This document shows positions 18,858 through 28,331 of a stretch of 64,000 nt of DNA, one piece after another. This DNA is from Phycisphaerales bacterium (lineage in GTDB: Bacteria > Planctomycetota > Phycisphaerae > UBA1845 > Fen-1342): the NCBI GenBank assembly GCA_016716475.1, contig JADJWG010000002.1, positions 558,001 through 622,000 on the forward strand, given 5' to 3'. The notes below the pieces were generated by a model. The model did not search any database. It was not told where the DNA came from and saw only the letters and a program-made list of their open reading frames with translations. Each line of letters starts with the position of its first letter. Position 1 is the stretch's first letter. Position numbers and translations under genes: made by a program.

Positions 18858-20954
18858 TCACCGCAGGGATGAGCTCGCGCGCTTCCCATCGAGCGCAGCT
18901 CGCATGGTTTCGAATAGTGCGCGGCGGTCGATCGGCTTGGTGGCGAAGTCGTCGCAGCCGGCTTGTAGGCAACGTTCACGGTCGCCGGTCATGGCGTGCG
19001 CCGTGAGGGCAATGATGGGGGCGTCGTAGCCCTCGGAGCGGAGTTTCCGCGTCGCGTTGTAACCGTCCAGCACCGGCATCTGCATATCCATCAGGATCAC
19101 GTCGAAGGGGTGTCCCTGGGCACGGGCGGCAAGCGCCAACTCGACCGCGACCTGCCCATTCTCCGCAACCACCACGCGCGCCCCGGCCTTCTTCAGCAGG
19201 AAGCTGATCAGGCGCTGATTGTCGGGGCCGTCTTCCACGAGCAGCACGTTGCAGTCGAGCCGGACCACCGGATCACGCTGGACGGCCACATCTTTCGCCG
19301 CCTTGCACGACGGGCTTGCTGCGCCCGGCTGAACACGAGCGACGCCAGTGAGGGGACCCGTGGCGATGCGTACCGTGAAGGTGCTGCCTGCTCCCGCCGC
19401 GCTCGTGACGGTGACATCGCCCGCGAGGAGCTGCGCCAGGTGTCGGCTGATGGCCAAGCCGAGGCCGGTCCCGCCGAAGCGGCGCGCGGTGGACATGTCG
19501 GCCTGTGTGAAGGGTTGGAAGAGCCGGGCCTGCTGCTCTGCCGCGATGCCAATGCCGGTATCAATGATATCGAAACGCAGGGCCGGTGGCACAGATGCGG
19601 TCGCCGTTGCGGCGGCGGGCGGCTCTTCCAGTTGCAGAACGATGCGCACCGATCCGTGCTGCGTGAATTTGATCGCGTTGCCGACCAGGTTCACGAGAAT
19701 CTGCCGCAGGCGCAGCGGGTCGGTGAAGATCCGCTCGGGTACGGGTGTCGCGTACTCGACGTCGAGCCGCAGTTGCTTGTCCGTCGCCCGGGAACAAAGG
19801 AGCGTCGTGACACCCTGGACAATCTCGACCGGGTCACAACAGACGCGCTCGATCTGGAACTGCCCTGCCTCGATCTTGGAGAGATCGAGCACATCATTGA
19901 TGAGCGCCAGGAGATGGCGACCGTTCTCGATGACCGTCCGGAGGTGCTCGCTGGCGCGCTGACAGAGCCCGCAGTTGGTGTGCGTGTCACATGTCGGGCC
20001 ACCGGTGACTTCTTCCGCCAGTACTTCGGCAAAGCCGATGATCGCGGTGAGGGGTGTGCGAATCTCATGGCTCATGTTCGCGAGAATCTCGCTCTTGGCG
20101 CGGGTGGCGCTCTCGGCCCGCTCACGTTCGCGTGTCAGTTGAGCGGCCGTGTGCTTCTCGTGGGCCAGCGATTCAACCAGCATCTTCATGGCTTCGCGGA
20201 GGTTCGTTTCGGCCTGCTTGCGCTCCGTGATGTTGTGTGCGAAAGCGCACTGCAGCGGCATTCCGTCATATTGCACGTGGTTCACGGATACTTCGACCGG
20301 GATCAGTTCACCATGCTTGCTCCGGTGCTCCGTTTCAAATCGCCGCGCCACGTGGGTGACGTGATCGTCCCAGCGGCGCGGCCAGTCCGCGGCCTGTTCG
20401 TGTGGGTCCACATCCCACACGTGCATCTGCAGCAGCTCCTCACGGCTGTAGCCCAGCGAGGTGCTGGCCGCGTCGTTGACCGCAATGAAGCGGCCATCTG
20501 GTGCGATCCAGAAGATCGCCTCGGCCGCGTGGTCGACCGTGAACTGTGTGAGGCGCAGGACCCGCTCGTGCTTCCGGATTTCGGTAATGTCGGTTGCTGC
20601 TCCCACGATGCCGTTCAGCTTGCCATCGGCATCGTTGTATGTGGCCATGTGAAAGATGACATTCCGGAGGGTTCCATCGGGCGCGTGCAATTCGCTTTCG
20701 TAGGTCTGCTGGCCACCCTCGGAGAGCAGGGCGGCGTCGGCGCGCTCATAGATTTCGGCGCTCTCCGGGGGGAAGAGCTCCCGCACGGAGCGGCCGATCG
20801 CCTGGTCGTGTGTCAGTCCGGTCCAGTCGGTCCAATAGCGGTTGAAACCGAGGTACCGGCCTTGCAAATCCTTATAGAAAATGGCACTCGGGATGGTGTC
20901 CAGCAGCGTCTCGATGAAGCTGAGATAGCCCGCGCTGGACGGCTTCGAGTTCAC
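18858..20954 (-). CDS. Hybrid sensor histidine kinase, C-terminal part (frameshifted from the upstream half)
   Basis: This is the catalytic part of one gene broken at 20929-20931. Read from the in-frame GTG at 20954 it gives about 698 residues. Order: PAS (SFIETLLDTIPSAIFYKD onward), a second PAS (DHAAEAIFWIAPDGRFIAVND), coiled linker, HisKA with the phosphate-accepting His in ILANMSHEIRTPLTA, HATPase with N box VGNAIKFT and G box DTGIGI, and a C-terminal receiver (VLLVEDGPDNQR, phospho-Asp in ILMDMQMPVLDG). The receiver with the kinase makes it a hybrid sensor that would pass phosphate on to a separate partner not seen here. The GTG is not a natural start; translation of this part alone is unlikely. 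Confidence 0.85.
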   Translation of the reverse strand: MNSKPSSAGYLSFIETLLDTIPSAIFYKDLQGRYLGFNRYWTDWTGLTHDQAIGRSVRELFPPESAEIYERADAALLSEGGQQTYESELHAPDGTLRNVIFHMATYNDADGKLNGIVGAATDITEIRKHERVLRLTQFTVDHAAEAIFWIAPDGRFIAVNDAASTSLGYSREELLQMHVWDVDPHEQAADWPRRWDDHVTHVARRFETEHRSKHGELIPVEVSVNHVQYDGMPLQCAFAHNITERKQAETNLREAMKMLVESLAHEKHTAAQLTRERERAESATRAKSEILANMSHEIRTPLTAIIGFAEVLAEEVTGGPTCDTHTNCGLCQRASEHLRTVIENGRHLLALINDVLDLSKIEAGQFQIERVCCDPVEIVQGVTTLLCSRATDKQLRLDVEYATPVPERIFTDPLRLRQILVNLVGNAIKFTQHGSVRIVLQLEEPPAAATATASVPPALRFDIIDTGIGIAAEQQARLFQPFTQADMSTARRFGGTGLGLAISRHLAQLLAGDVTVTSAAGAGSTFTVRIATGPLTGVARVQPGAASPSCKAAKDVAVQRDPVVRLDCNVLLVEDGPDNQRLISFLLKKAGARVVVAENGQVAVELALAARAQGHPFDVILMDMQMPVLDGYNATRKLRSEGYDAPIIALTAHAMTGDRERCLQAGCDDFATKPIDRRALFETMRAALDGKRASSSLR

Positions 20955-22098
20955 GCCGGGCTGTGATGTCCGTGAGTACGCCCTGGAGGTGCGTGACATG
21001 GCCGTGGACGTCCCGCCGCATCCAACTCTGCTCTTCGACCCAGCGCGTGCGACCATCGACTCCGACGATGCGGTACTCGAGCCGGTAGTGATCCTCATTC
21101 TGGGCCATGTAGAATCGCACTTCCTCCGCCACAACGCCCTGATCCTCGGGATGAATCACCGTGCAGAACGGTATGTGGTCCTCCAGAAACATGCGCGCCT
21201 TGAGGCCCAGTTGATCGACGTTGGCCGTGACGTATTCGACGGGCCAGCCCGGCTCATTGCGCCACAGGAACACGACCACCGGGCTGTGCTCGATGATCTG
21301 CTCGAGCTGTTGCCGGCGCGCCACCTCGGCATGCAAGGCATCCTGGGCGGCGCGTTCCGCGCGCACCCGCCGCGCGCTGTGCCCGGCCCCGAATCCGATG
21401 GCGACGACGCCGAGGAGGTACAGTCCGCCATGTGCCAGCAGCAACGCGCTGCGCTCCTGGTCAGCCCGCGCCCAGAGCGGCGCCATGGGGACCTCGACGG
21501 CAACCGCGCCGCGCACATCGCCCGAGGGCTGCCAATCCAGGTGGCAGCGGAGGCACTGCGTTTCAGCACGCAGAGGGCGCACCACCAGGAGTGCATCGCC
21601 TTCGGTCCGCCAGAGCATTTCGGAGGTTAGTGAACCGCCACCTTCCAATTGGGTCAGGGCGCGGTCCTCGGCGGCGCTGAGCGGCTGATGGCGTCCGATC
21701 GCACGTATGTGCGGTTGGAGCGTAGTATTGCCCTGAATCTCTAGCAGCGCGGCCTGCACTTCGGTGGTCATGCGGGCGGGATTCAGCAGGGTGAGTGGAC
21801 GCCCCCCGCTCGTCATGGCACTGGAGTCCGGCATCCGGGAGAGAATCGGGTGTTGTTCGAAGTCAGGGTCGACGGGAATGTAAACCCCGCCGGGCTGGGT
21901 GGCCCAGCAGCGATTGGCGTGGTCTTCGGTCAGCCGCGCTTCGGCGAGCAGGTGGGCGGAATCGATGGCGCGCTCACGCTCGCGTGCGGAAGCAAAGAGA
22001 AACGATCCCCAGACCAGGCCAGTCCAGGCGATCAGTGCACCGGCCGTGTAAACCAGTAGGCGGTTACAGGGGTTGGAGGACAATCGCAGAACGGTCAC
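20872..22098 (-). CDS. Sensor half of the same histidine kinase: haem-binding DUF3365-like domain and PAS
   Basis: From GTG 22098 (GGAG 8 bases upstream) the frame encodes a membrane helix (about residues 14-34), a periplasmic domain of DUF3365/Tll0287 type with CLRCH at 182-186, a second helix (about 218-238), and a PAS domain ending DITARRELEAV. The CxxCH motif implies covalent c-type haem, so the kinase probably senses redox state or a gas. The frame then leaves homology (QRGLSQLH onward) and stops at 20872. Removing one G from the GGG at 20929-20931 restores the fusion to the kinase half, giving a protein of about 1075 residues. Either this is a pseudogene or the base is a sequence error. 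Confidence 0.85.
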   Translation of the reverse strand: MTVLRLSSNPCNRLLVYTAGALIAWTGLVWGSFLFASARERERAIDSAHLLAEARLTEDHANRCWATQPGGVYIPVDPDFEQHPILSRMPDSSAMTSGGRPLTLLNPARMTTEVQAALLEIQGNTTLQPHIRAIGRHQPLSAAEDRALTQLEGGGSLTSEMLWRTEGDALLVVRPLRAETQCLRCHLDWQPSGDVRGAVAVEVPMAPLWARADQERSALLLAHGGLYLLGVVAIGFGAGHSARRVRAERAAQDALHAEVARRQQLEQIIEHSPVVVFLWRNEPGWPVEYVTANVDQLGLKARMFLEDHIPFCTVIHPEDQGVVAEEVRFYMAQNEDHYRLEYRIVGVDGRTRWVEEQSWMRRDVHGHVTHLQGVLTDITARRELEAVQRGLSQLHRDAAGHHPECHFL

Positions 22099-22313
22099 AC
22101 CCAGAACTCCACAGCGCGGCTTGGAGCAGCTTCGCGCCCCGCACAGGGAGTATCGACGGGGGAGGGGTTGCGCATCACCTGGGATGAAACGCGCTCACGG
22201 AGCAGGATGAAGCACGGGGTGTATCGGACGGTAGCAAGGAACAGGGGCGATAGTATGTTCTCGTGCGCCCCTGTGATGGAAAGGTGGGATACAGCGGGTG
22301 CGGCGGCGTGCGA

Positions 22314-23465
22314 TCAGTTTCCACCGAGCAGTTCACGCGCGATGACGTAGCGCTGAATCTCGCTCGTGCCTTCATAAATCGTGGTGATGCGGGCGTCGCG
22401 GTAAAGCTGTTCCGCGCGACACTCCCGCACAAACCCGGTTCCGCCGTGAACTTGCACCGCACGGTAAGCGATTCGATTGGCGGCCTCGCTGGCGTAAAGC
22501 TTGGCCATCGAAGCTTCCTGGGTGAAGGGGCGGCCGTCATCCTTACAACTCGCGGCGTGCTCGACCAGCAGGCGGGCGGCCAGAATCTCCGTACGGCTGT
22601 CCGCGATCATCCACTGGATGGCTTGGAAATCCGCGATCGGTCGTCCGAACTGGCGGCGCTCGAGGGCATAGGCGGCCATCATGTCGAGGCAGGCCTCGCC
22701 GATGCCGGCGGCCTGGGCGCCGATACCAATACGGCCACCGTCGAGGGCCGCAAGTGCGATGCGCATCCCGTCGCCATGTTCTCCGAGCAGGTGCGAGCGC
22801 GGCACGAAAGCGCCGTCGAGATGCATCTCGGCGGTCTCGGAGCCACGGATTCCGAGCTTGCCTTTGATGGGGCGGCGCTGGACGCCGTCCTCGTGCGCGT
22901 CCAACAGAAACATGGAAAGGTCGCGGTGTGTCCCGGTCTGCGCGCCGCGGGCTAATACGACAAACCAGCGACCGCTCATGCCGTTCGTCACCCAGAATTT
23001 GGAACCGTGCAACCGCCAGCCGTCTGCAACGGGTTCGGCGCGAGTTTTCGCACTCGCCGGATCCGAGCCGGCGTCGGCCTCGCTGATGGCGAAGGCCGCG
23101 AGGTTGCCCGGTGTGGCGAGGCGGGCCTGAACCTCGTCCCGCAATTGCTCCGAGGCGAACATGCGCAAGGCCTCACACACCATGCTGTGTACAGCGAGGG
23201 TGACGGCTACCGAGGGCGAGGCATAGGCAATCTCACGGACGATGTGAGCGTAGGGCAACATCGGAATTTCGAGACCGCCGCATGTCTCGGGGATGCGTAG
23301 ACCAAACAGTCCCATCTGGTAGAACTCGTCCAGACATTCGCAGCAGGAGCTTTCCTCAGCGTCCCACCGCCGGTCGCGCTCGATAAGTTCGGCGCGCGCG
23401 AAATCGCGCACGGCTTGGATCAGGATGCGGTGGTCATCGGTGAGGATATGGGGTACCGTCGTCAT
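22314..23465 (-). CDS. Acyl-CoA dehydrogenase
   Basis: FAD-dependent alpha,beta-dehydrogenation of an acyl-CoA in fatty-acid or amino-acid breakdown. 383 residues from ATG 23465, the usual size. Family motifs are AFAISEADAGSDP (flavin region), KFWVTNG, and the C-terminal YRDARITTIYEGTSEIQR with the catalytic Glu of the YEGTSE type. The longer in-frame start at 23543 adds a non-conserved leader, so I use 23465. The gene stands alone; the electron-transfer partner is not adjacent. Butyryl- or short-chain type is likely from motif form, but chain length is not certain. Confidence 0.93.
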   Translation of the reverse strand: MTTVPHILTDDHRILIQAVRDFARAELIERDRRWDAEESSCCECLDEFYQMGLFGLRIPETCGGLEIPMLPYAHIVREIAYASPSVAVTLAVHSMVCEALRMFASEQLRDEVQARLATPGNLAAFAISEADAGSDPASAKTRAEPVADGWRLHGSKFWVTNGMSGRWFVVLARGAQTGTHRDLSMFLLDAHEDGVQRRPIKGKLGIRGSETAEMHLDGAFVPRSHLLGEHGDGMRIALAALDGGRIGIGAQAAGIGEACLDMMAAYALERRQFGRPIADFQAIQWMIADSRTEILAARLLVEHAASCKDDGRPFTQEASMAKLYASEAANRIAYRAVQVHGGTGFVRECRAEQLYRDARITTIYEGTSEIQRYVIARELLGGN

Positions 23466-23706
23466 GGCCGAAAGCCCTGCTGAGAAAGGTGGCCGGGGTT
23501 CAAGGCACCCCCGTTCGCACAGCAGCAGCGTCACAGACGTCACGGCCTCGGGAGTGCATCACCTGCCGGAAGCATAGTAGCATGGCATATGGCAAGTGTC
23601 GTGCCCGCTGGGTGTAAATGCGCGACTGAACCGTTCCAATGTGCGAAATCGCGCGTCGTGCGGGCCCCCATGTCACAATCGCCCACCGAAGTGAGGAGCG
23701 CAGAAT

Positions 23707-24129
23707 ATGGTCCTAACCCACACCTTGGCTCTCCATACCGGTGGAAATACGGAGGTGCGTGACATCACGGCCGAGGTGACCGCGGCTGTCCGGGAAAGCG
23801 GGGCGCGCGCAGGCCTCGTGTGTGTTTTCGTGATCGGCTCGACGGCCGGCATCACGACAACCGAGGCCGAACCGGGGCTTCTGAACCATGACCTCCGGGC
23901 GTTTTTCGAACGCCTCGCCCCCGCCGACGGCCGCTACGTGCACGAGGCCACCTGGCACGACGACAACGGCCACTCCCATGTGCGGGCGGCCGCCGTTGGT
24001 CCATCCATCACCGTACCACTCGTGGAAGGGCGCCTCACGCTCGGCACCTGGCAGCAGATCGTGCTGATCGACTTCGACACGCGCCCCCGTGACCGCCACG
24101 TCGTGGTGCAGATCGTCGGCGAGACCTGA
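23707..24129 (+). CDS. YjbQ family protein (UPF0047)
   Basis: 140 residues, close to the usual size of the family. Conserved features are CVFVIGSTAGITTTEAEPG, the HNDDNGHSH-like segment seen here as HDDNGHSHVRAAAVGPS, and LGTWQQIVLIDFDTRPR. Proteins of this family adopt a homotrimer fold and some have weak thiamin phosphate synthase activity. GAGGAG lies 8 bases before the ATG. No partner genes are adjacent except the antiporter gene 81 bases downstream. Confidence 0.9.
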   Translation: MVLTHTLALHTGGNTEVRDITAEVTAAVRESGARAGLVCVFVIGSTAGITTTEAEPGLLNHDLRAFFERLAPADGRYVHEATWHDDNGHSHVRAAAVGPSITVPLVEGRLTLGTWQQIVLIDFDTRPRDRHVVVQIVGET

Positions 24130-24210
24130 TGGGCCACATGGCGCCGTGCCAGCCACGGGTCGTAAGCGTGGTTTGACGCATGCCGTCCCCAGCGTTAGCT
24201 TGCCGCCGCC

Positions 24211-26082
24211 ATGCGGCCGAAGCTTGCAATCCCACCACAAACCGCCGCCCACATCAGCAGATGCTTCATCCCGGCTGCGCTTCTGCTTCTGCTGGCAATC
24301 CCGGCCGTTTACGGCCAGATCGGCGCTGTGGACGACGAGCCGATCGCGGTGCTCGAAACTCAGCCGTTGCGCATGGAACTCCCGGCGGCCGCACCCGGCG
24401 CACACTACGGCCTGCTGGTTTTCGCGCCGCCGCTCGTCGCGATTGTATTTGCATTGGTGGGGCGGCAGGTGATTCCGGCCCTGTTCATGGGGCTGTTCGT
24501 GGCTGCCTGGATGCTGGCCGCAGCGCCCACCTACGCCGGCGGTGGCAGCACACTGCTGGCGGCGGTGCGGCTTGCGACGGAGGAGTTCCTGATCGGGGCG
24601 CTAACCGATCCGGACCGTGCGAAGATCATCGTTTTCACACTCACGATCGGCGGGCTGGTCGGCATCATTGCAGCGAACGGCGGCACGACGGCACTGGTGG
24701 CGCGTGTCGTGCGTCATGCGCGGCGCCGACGGGATGGTCAGGTGCTGGGCTGGTTCTCCGGGCTGATCATCTTCTTCGACGACTACGCCAACTCGATGAT
24801 CATCGGACCGACACTGCGCCCCTTGTGCGACCGGCTCGGAATCAGCCGCGAGAAACTGGCTTACCTGGTGGATTCCACCGCAGCGCCGGTCGCCTCGATC
24901 GCGCTGGTGGGCACGTGGATCGGGGTCGAAGTCGGCTACATTTACGACGGCCTGGCAGCCGTCACGGTACGCCCGCCATTTCTGGCCGATGCCACTCTCG
25001 ATCGGGGCCTGGCATACAGCATCTTCATCGACAGCATTCCGTATCGCTTCTACCCCTTGTTGGCGCTTGCCTTCGTGTTCCTGGTCGGATGGCTGGGGCG
25101 CGACTTCGGGCCGATGCTGGCCGCCGAGCAGCGGGCCAGCTATGCAGCGCGTGGTGCTGCCGATGGGACCCTGCCAGGGGTTGATGACGCCGCGACCATT
25201 CCCGTCCTGCACGTGCGCAGCCGAGCCCCCGAACCGACTGTGGGTGTGCCGCCCGTGCGTATGTGGCTGGCGATTCTGCCGATTCTTCTGCTGATTGCGC
25301 TGACGCTCGGGCTGCTGTTCGCCACGGGCTGGGCGGCACTCGACGAGGGCGAGAGGGCGCTGACCGGCGTGGCCTGGGTGCGCGCGATCGTCACGAACGG
25401 CGATTCGGTCAACGCGATCCTGTACGGAGCGCTGGCTGCCGCGTTGTTGGCGGTGCTGCTTTCGCTGGTGACGGGGGCACTGGCCCTGAGCACGACGATC
25501 GATGCGGCGACAGCGAGTATGGCCCGCATGCTGCCGACGATTTGTGTACTCGTGCTGGCATGGTCGCTGTCCGCCGCAGTACAGCAACTCGAACTGGGCC
25601 AGGTGGCGCGGGAAGTGCTGCAAGCGGCTTCTTTCGACGTGCGGGCTTTGCCGGCGGTGGTCTTCATTACGGCCGCGCTGGTTTCGTTCGCCACGGGCAC
25701 GTCCTGGGGGACACTTGGGATCCTGTGCCCGACGGCGATCACGACCGCGGCGGGGTTATTGAATGATGTATCCTCGGCGGAGGCCCTGCCGTTGTTCCAC
25801 GCGACTGTCGGTGCGGTGCTGGCCGGCGCGGTTTTCGGGGATCATTGCTCGCCGATTAGCGACACCACCGTACTGTCGTCGCTCGCGAGTGAATGCCGGC
25901 TCGAGGCACATGTCTGGACCCAGATGCCGTATGCGCTCGTGGTGGCGGGGGTAGCGCTGGTTTGTGGCGAAGGACTGCGGTGGGCCGGCCTCGCGTCCCC
26001 GTGGATCGGCCTGCTGGCGGGCTTGGTCGTGCTCGTGGTGTGGCTGCGCGTGTTTGGCCGGCCGGTCGCGGGCGGCAACTGA
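24211..26082 (+). CDS. Na+/H+ antiporter of NhaC type
   Basis: 623-residue membrane protein with about 12 hydrophobic segments after a 30-residue N-terminal leader helix. Family motifs are present: FDDYANSMIIGPTLRPL, TGTSWGTLGILCPTAI and GDHCSPISDTTVLSS. It should exchange sodium for protons across the inner membrane for pH or salt control. It is longer than many NhaC proteins, because of an extended loop after about residue 300. It is convergent with the NatB-CPBP gene, whose stop is 18 bases away. Confidence 0.93.
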   Translation: MRPKLAIPPQTAAHISRCFIPAALLLLLAIPAVYGQIGAVDDEPIAVLETQPLRMELPAAAPGAHYGLLVFAPPLVAIVFALVGRQVIPALFMGLFVAAWMLAAAPTYAGGGSTLLAAVRLATEEFLIGALTDPDRAKIIVFTLTIGGLVGIIAANGGTTALVARVVRHARRRRDGQVLGWFSGLIIFFDDYANSMIIGPTLRPLCDRLGISREKLAYLVDSTAAPVASIALVGTWIGVEVGYIYDGLAAVTVRPPFLADATLDRGLAYSIFIDSIPYRFYPLLALAFVFLVGWLGRDFGPMLAAEQRASYAARGAADGTLPGVDDAATIPVLHVRSRAPEPTVGVPPVRMWLAILPILLLIALTLGLLFATGWAALDEGERALTGVAWVRAIVTNGDSVNAILYGALAAALLAVLLSLVTGALALSTTIDAATASMARMLPTICVLVLAWSLSAAVQQLELGQVAREVLQAASFDVRALPAVVFITAALVSFATGTSWGTLGILCPTAITTAAGLLNDVSSAEALPLFHATVGAVLAGAVFGDHCSPISDTTVLSSLASECRLEAHVWTQMPYALVVAGVALVCGEGLRWAGLASPWIGLLAGLVVLVVWLRVFGRPVAGGN

Positions 26083-26099
26083 GGCCAAGGGGGTACGGA

Positions 26100-28331
26100 T
26101 CAGGTGGCGTCGGGTAAGACAGCCGCAGATTGCCAGTCGCCTCGCGGGTGACGCGGGAACAGGCAGAGTGCGATTCCGAGGAGGGTGAGTGCCGCCGCAA
26201 CCACGACCCAGGAATCCGGCAGAAGCCCTTCGGCATCGATGGGGATCTTGAATGCTTCGACCAGCTCCTTGCCCTGAGGATGCGAGGGCAGCAAGCTGAT
26301 CGCGTTGTGGAGCAGATGCGCCAGCACAGCCGGCCAGACCGAGTGATAGCGGAGGACCAGCAGCGCAAACAGGAGACCCAGCGCGGCCGTCACGACAAGC
26401 CGGTGGGCGCTGTGGTGATTCATCGCGAAAGCGACGGTCACGATCAAGACGGCCGCCACCTTGCCAACGCCGCTGCGCAGTCCATTGAGCGCGTAACCCC
26501 GGAAGAAAAGCTCTTCCGTGATGGCGGGAACAACAGCCATGAACAGCAGCAGCAATGGCAGCGGCAGCGCCATGAGCGCGGTCAAGAAGACCTCGGCCTC
26601 GCGTATGACCTCGGGCGGCAGCGTGAGCCATTGCTGCTGCCAGTTCTGCCAGGCCCGGGCCAGGATCCAGGTGGAGAAGCCGAAGCAGAGGGCCGCGACC
26701 CACGCTGCGAGGGGGGCGCCGCCGAGCGAGAACGTCGTGCTCAGCCGCACGCGCGTGTAGAGCGCGAATCCCACCGGCAGCAGGACCAGCAGCACGACCA
26801 GCAGGGCGGCAAAGCACCAGAAGAAGGCGGCCGTTCCGGCGATGCCGGGGATCTTAGCGAACTGCTGCTGCACGAGAAAATTCAGCGTGAAAGTCACCGC
26901 GAGCAGCAGCATGGCCTGCGCCGCGGTCGGTTGTGCCAGCGGTTTGAAGAAGCGCCGTTGGAAGATCGTCTTGATGGAACCGCTGTCTGCAAACAGCACC
27001 GCTTCCTGGCCGAAGAGCTTGGCCGCGATGGTGACGGCGGCCCCGGCGTAGAGCAGGGTCGAGGCGAGGACCCACGCCATGGCCACCACGTCGATACGGT
27101 CCATGAAGAGGTCGCGGGTCAGGATGACGACATTGGCAACCGGCATGATCAGGAGCGGACCGCTCAGCTCGGTGCCTGGCAGGATGCCGACCACCGCCGG
27201 AATCAGGGCGGCGATCATCACCGGCATGACGTAGTTTTGTGCTTCCTTGAAGCTGCGGGCGAAACTGCACACTGCGAGCAAGGCGGCGCTGAACATCACC
27301 GCGAGCGGAATCAGAACGAGCAAAACCAACGGAAGGACATGCAGGGGGATGGAGATGTTGCCACCACGGCTGAGGACTTCGCCGAGGCCGCCGAGGTAGA
27401 CCGTGCCGCCGATCGAGAGCAGATTCAGCACGGCGCTCAACAAGGCAATCAGTGTTACGACGACGAACTTGCCCGCAATCAGATCGAGGGTCGGAACCGG
27501 AGCCACCATCAATGTTTCGAGCGTTCCGCGTTCGCGCTCGCCGGCGGTCAGGTCGATCGCGGGGTAGATGGCACCCGTGATCGTCATGATGATCAGAATC
27601 AGCGGTACGATCTGCCCAAGAATGGAGCCGCCGACCTTCTCGGCGGTAGCAACGGATTCCTGCCGCAACTCGAGCGGCTTGATGAAGGAAGGTGCGAGCC
27701 GGGCGGCCTCGAGCCGCGCCTGCAGCAGGGCCTGCCCGTAACGGGCCAACACGCCCTGCAACCCGGTGGCCGCGATCTGGCTGCGGATATCGCTGTCGTC
27801 GAACAGCAGGGTCATTTCCGTGGTGCGCAGCACCTGTCGCGGGGACGGCACAGGGTCGGCGAGCAGGCCGACATGCAGGTCACCATTGCGCAACAGCGCC
27901 TTGAGCCGCTCTGGTTCCGGGATGACCACAACTTCGTATGGCGGCGGCTGTCGTGCGACATCGGCCCGGGCGGCCTCTTCGGCGCTGCGCTCACGCTCGG
28001 CTGCGGCGGCAGCTTCAGGAGCCAATTCGCCGCTCCGCTCCGCTTCGAGGATCTCCTCGGCCGTGCGCCCGGTTGCGCCCGGGTGCCGAGCCGTATCCGT
28101 GTCGAGCAACGTGCGGAGCCACAAGCGCAGTTCCTCGCTGGGCACGGCGATTATGTAGGTCTGCTGCTTCAGGCGTGAGAATTGGAACTCGAACGCCTGG
28201 AGCGAGCCGAGCATTATGGCCGGGTAGAGCACCATCGGCACAAGGATCATCGCGATCAGCGTGCGCCGATCACGCAGCGTATCAATCAGCTCCTTGCGCC
28301 AGATCGTATTGATGCGCGTCAGGCGGTTCAT
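26100..28331 (-). CDS. NatB-like ABC permease fused to a CPBP intramembrane protease
   Basis: 743 residues from ATG 28331, which overlaps the stop of the ATPase gene by 4 bases. The N-terminal part resembles NatB Na+ exporters: helix at about 22-42, a large extracellular loop, then about five helices (LILIIMTITGAIYPAIDL, LTAGERERGTLETLMVAPV). After about residue 480 a second helical block carries the CPBP (CaaX protease/bacteriocin-processing) signature: EE at 606-607 in EELFFR, FAMNHHS, and HLLHN at 672-676. All three catalytic motifs look intact. Fusion of an export permease and a protease suggests substrate processing during export; that is inference. It differs from separate NatA/NatB pairs only in the fused end. 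Confidence 0.9.
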   Translation of the reverse strand: MNRLTRINTIWRKELIDTLRDRRTLIAMILVPMVLYPAIMLGSLQAFEFQFSRLKQQTYIIAVPSEELRLWLRTLLDTDTARHPGATGRTAEEILEAERSGELAPEAAAAAERERSAEEAARADVARQPPPYEVVVIPEPERLKALLRNGDLHVGLLADPVPSPRQVLRTTEMTLLFDDSDIRSQIAATGLQGVLARYGQALLQARLEAARLAPSFIKPLELRQESVATAEKVGGSILGQIVPLILIIMTITGAIYPAIDLTAGERERGTLETLMVAPVPTLDLIAGKFVVVTLIALLSAVLNLLSIGGTVYLGGLGEVLSRGGNISIPLHVLPLVLLVLIPLAVMFSAALLAVCSFARSFKEAQNYVMPVMIAALIPAVVGILPGTELSGPLLIMPVANVVILTRDLFMDRIDVVAMAWVLASTLLYAGAAVTIAAKLFGQEAVLFADSGSIKTIFQRRFFKPLAQPTAAQAMLLLAVTFTLNFLVQQQFAKIPGIAGTAAFFWCFAALLVVLLVLLPVGFALYTRVRLSTTFSLGGAPLAAWVAALCFGFSTWILARAWQNWQQQWLTLPPEVIREAEVFLTALMALPLPLLLLFMAVVPAITEELFFRGYALNGLRSGVGKVAAVLIVTVAFAMNHHSAHRLVVTAALGLLFALLVLRYHSVWPAVLAHLLHNAISLLPSHPQGKELVEAFKIPIDAEGLLPDSWVVVAAALTLLGIALCLFPRHPRGDWQSAAVLPDAT

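Noticed and set aside
18996..20966. Rightward frame of about 650 codons across the histidine kinase
   Set aside because: Antisense shadow of the kinase and PAS domains, which match known motifs.
26130..28178. Rightward frame of about 680 codons inside the NatB-CPBP gene
   Set aside because: Glu/Gln/Arg/His-rich mirror of a membrane protein gene; no domain and no ribosome site.
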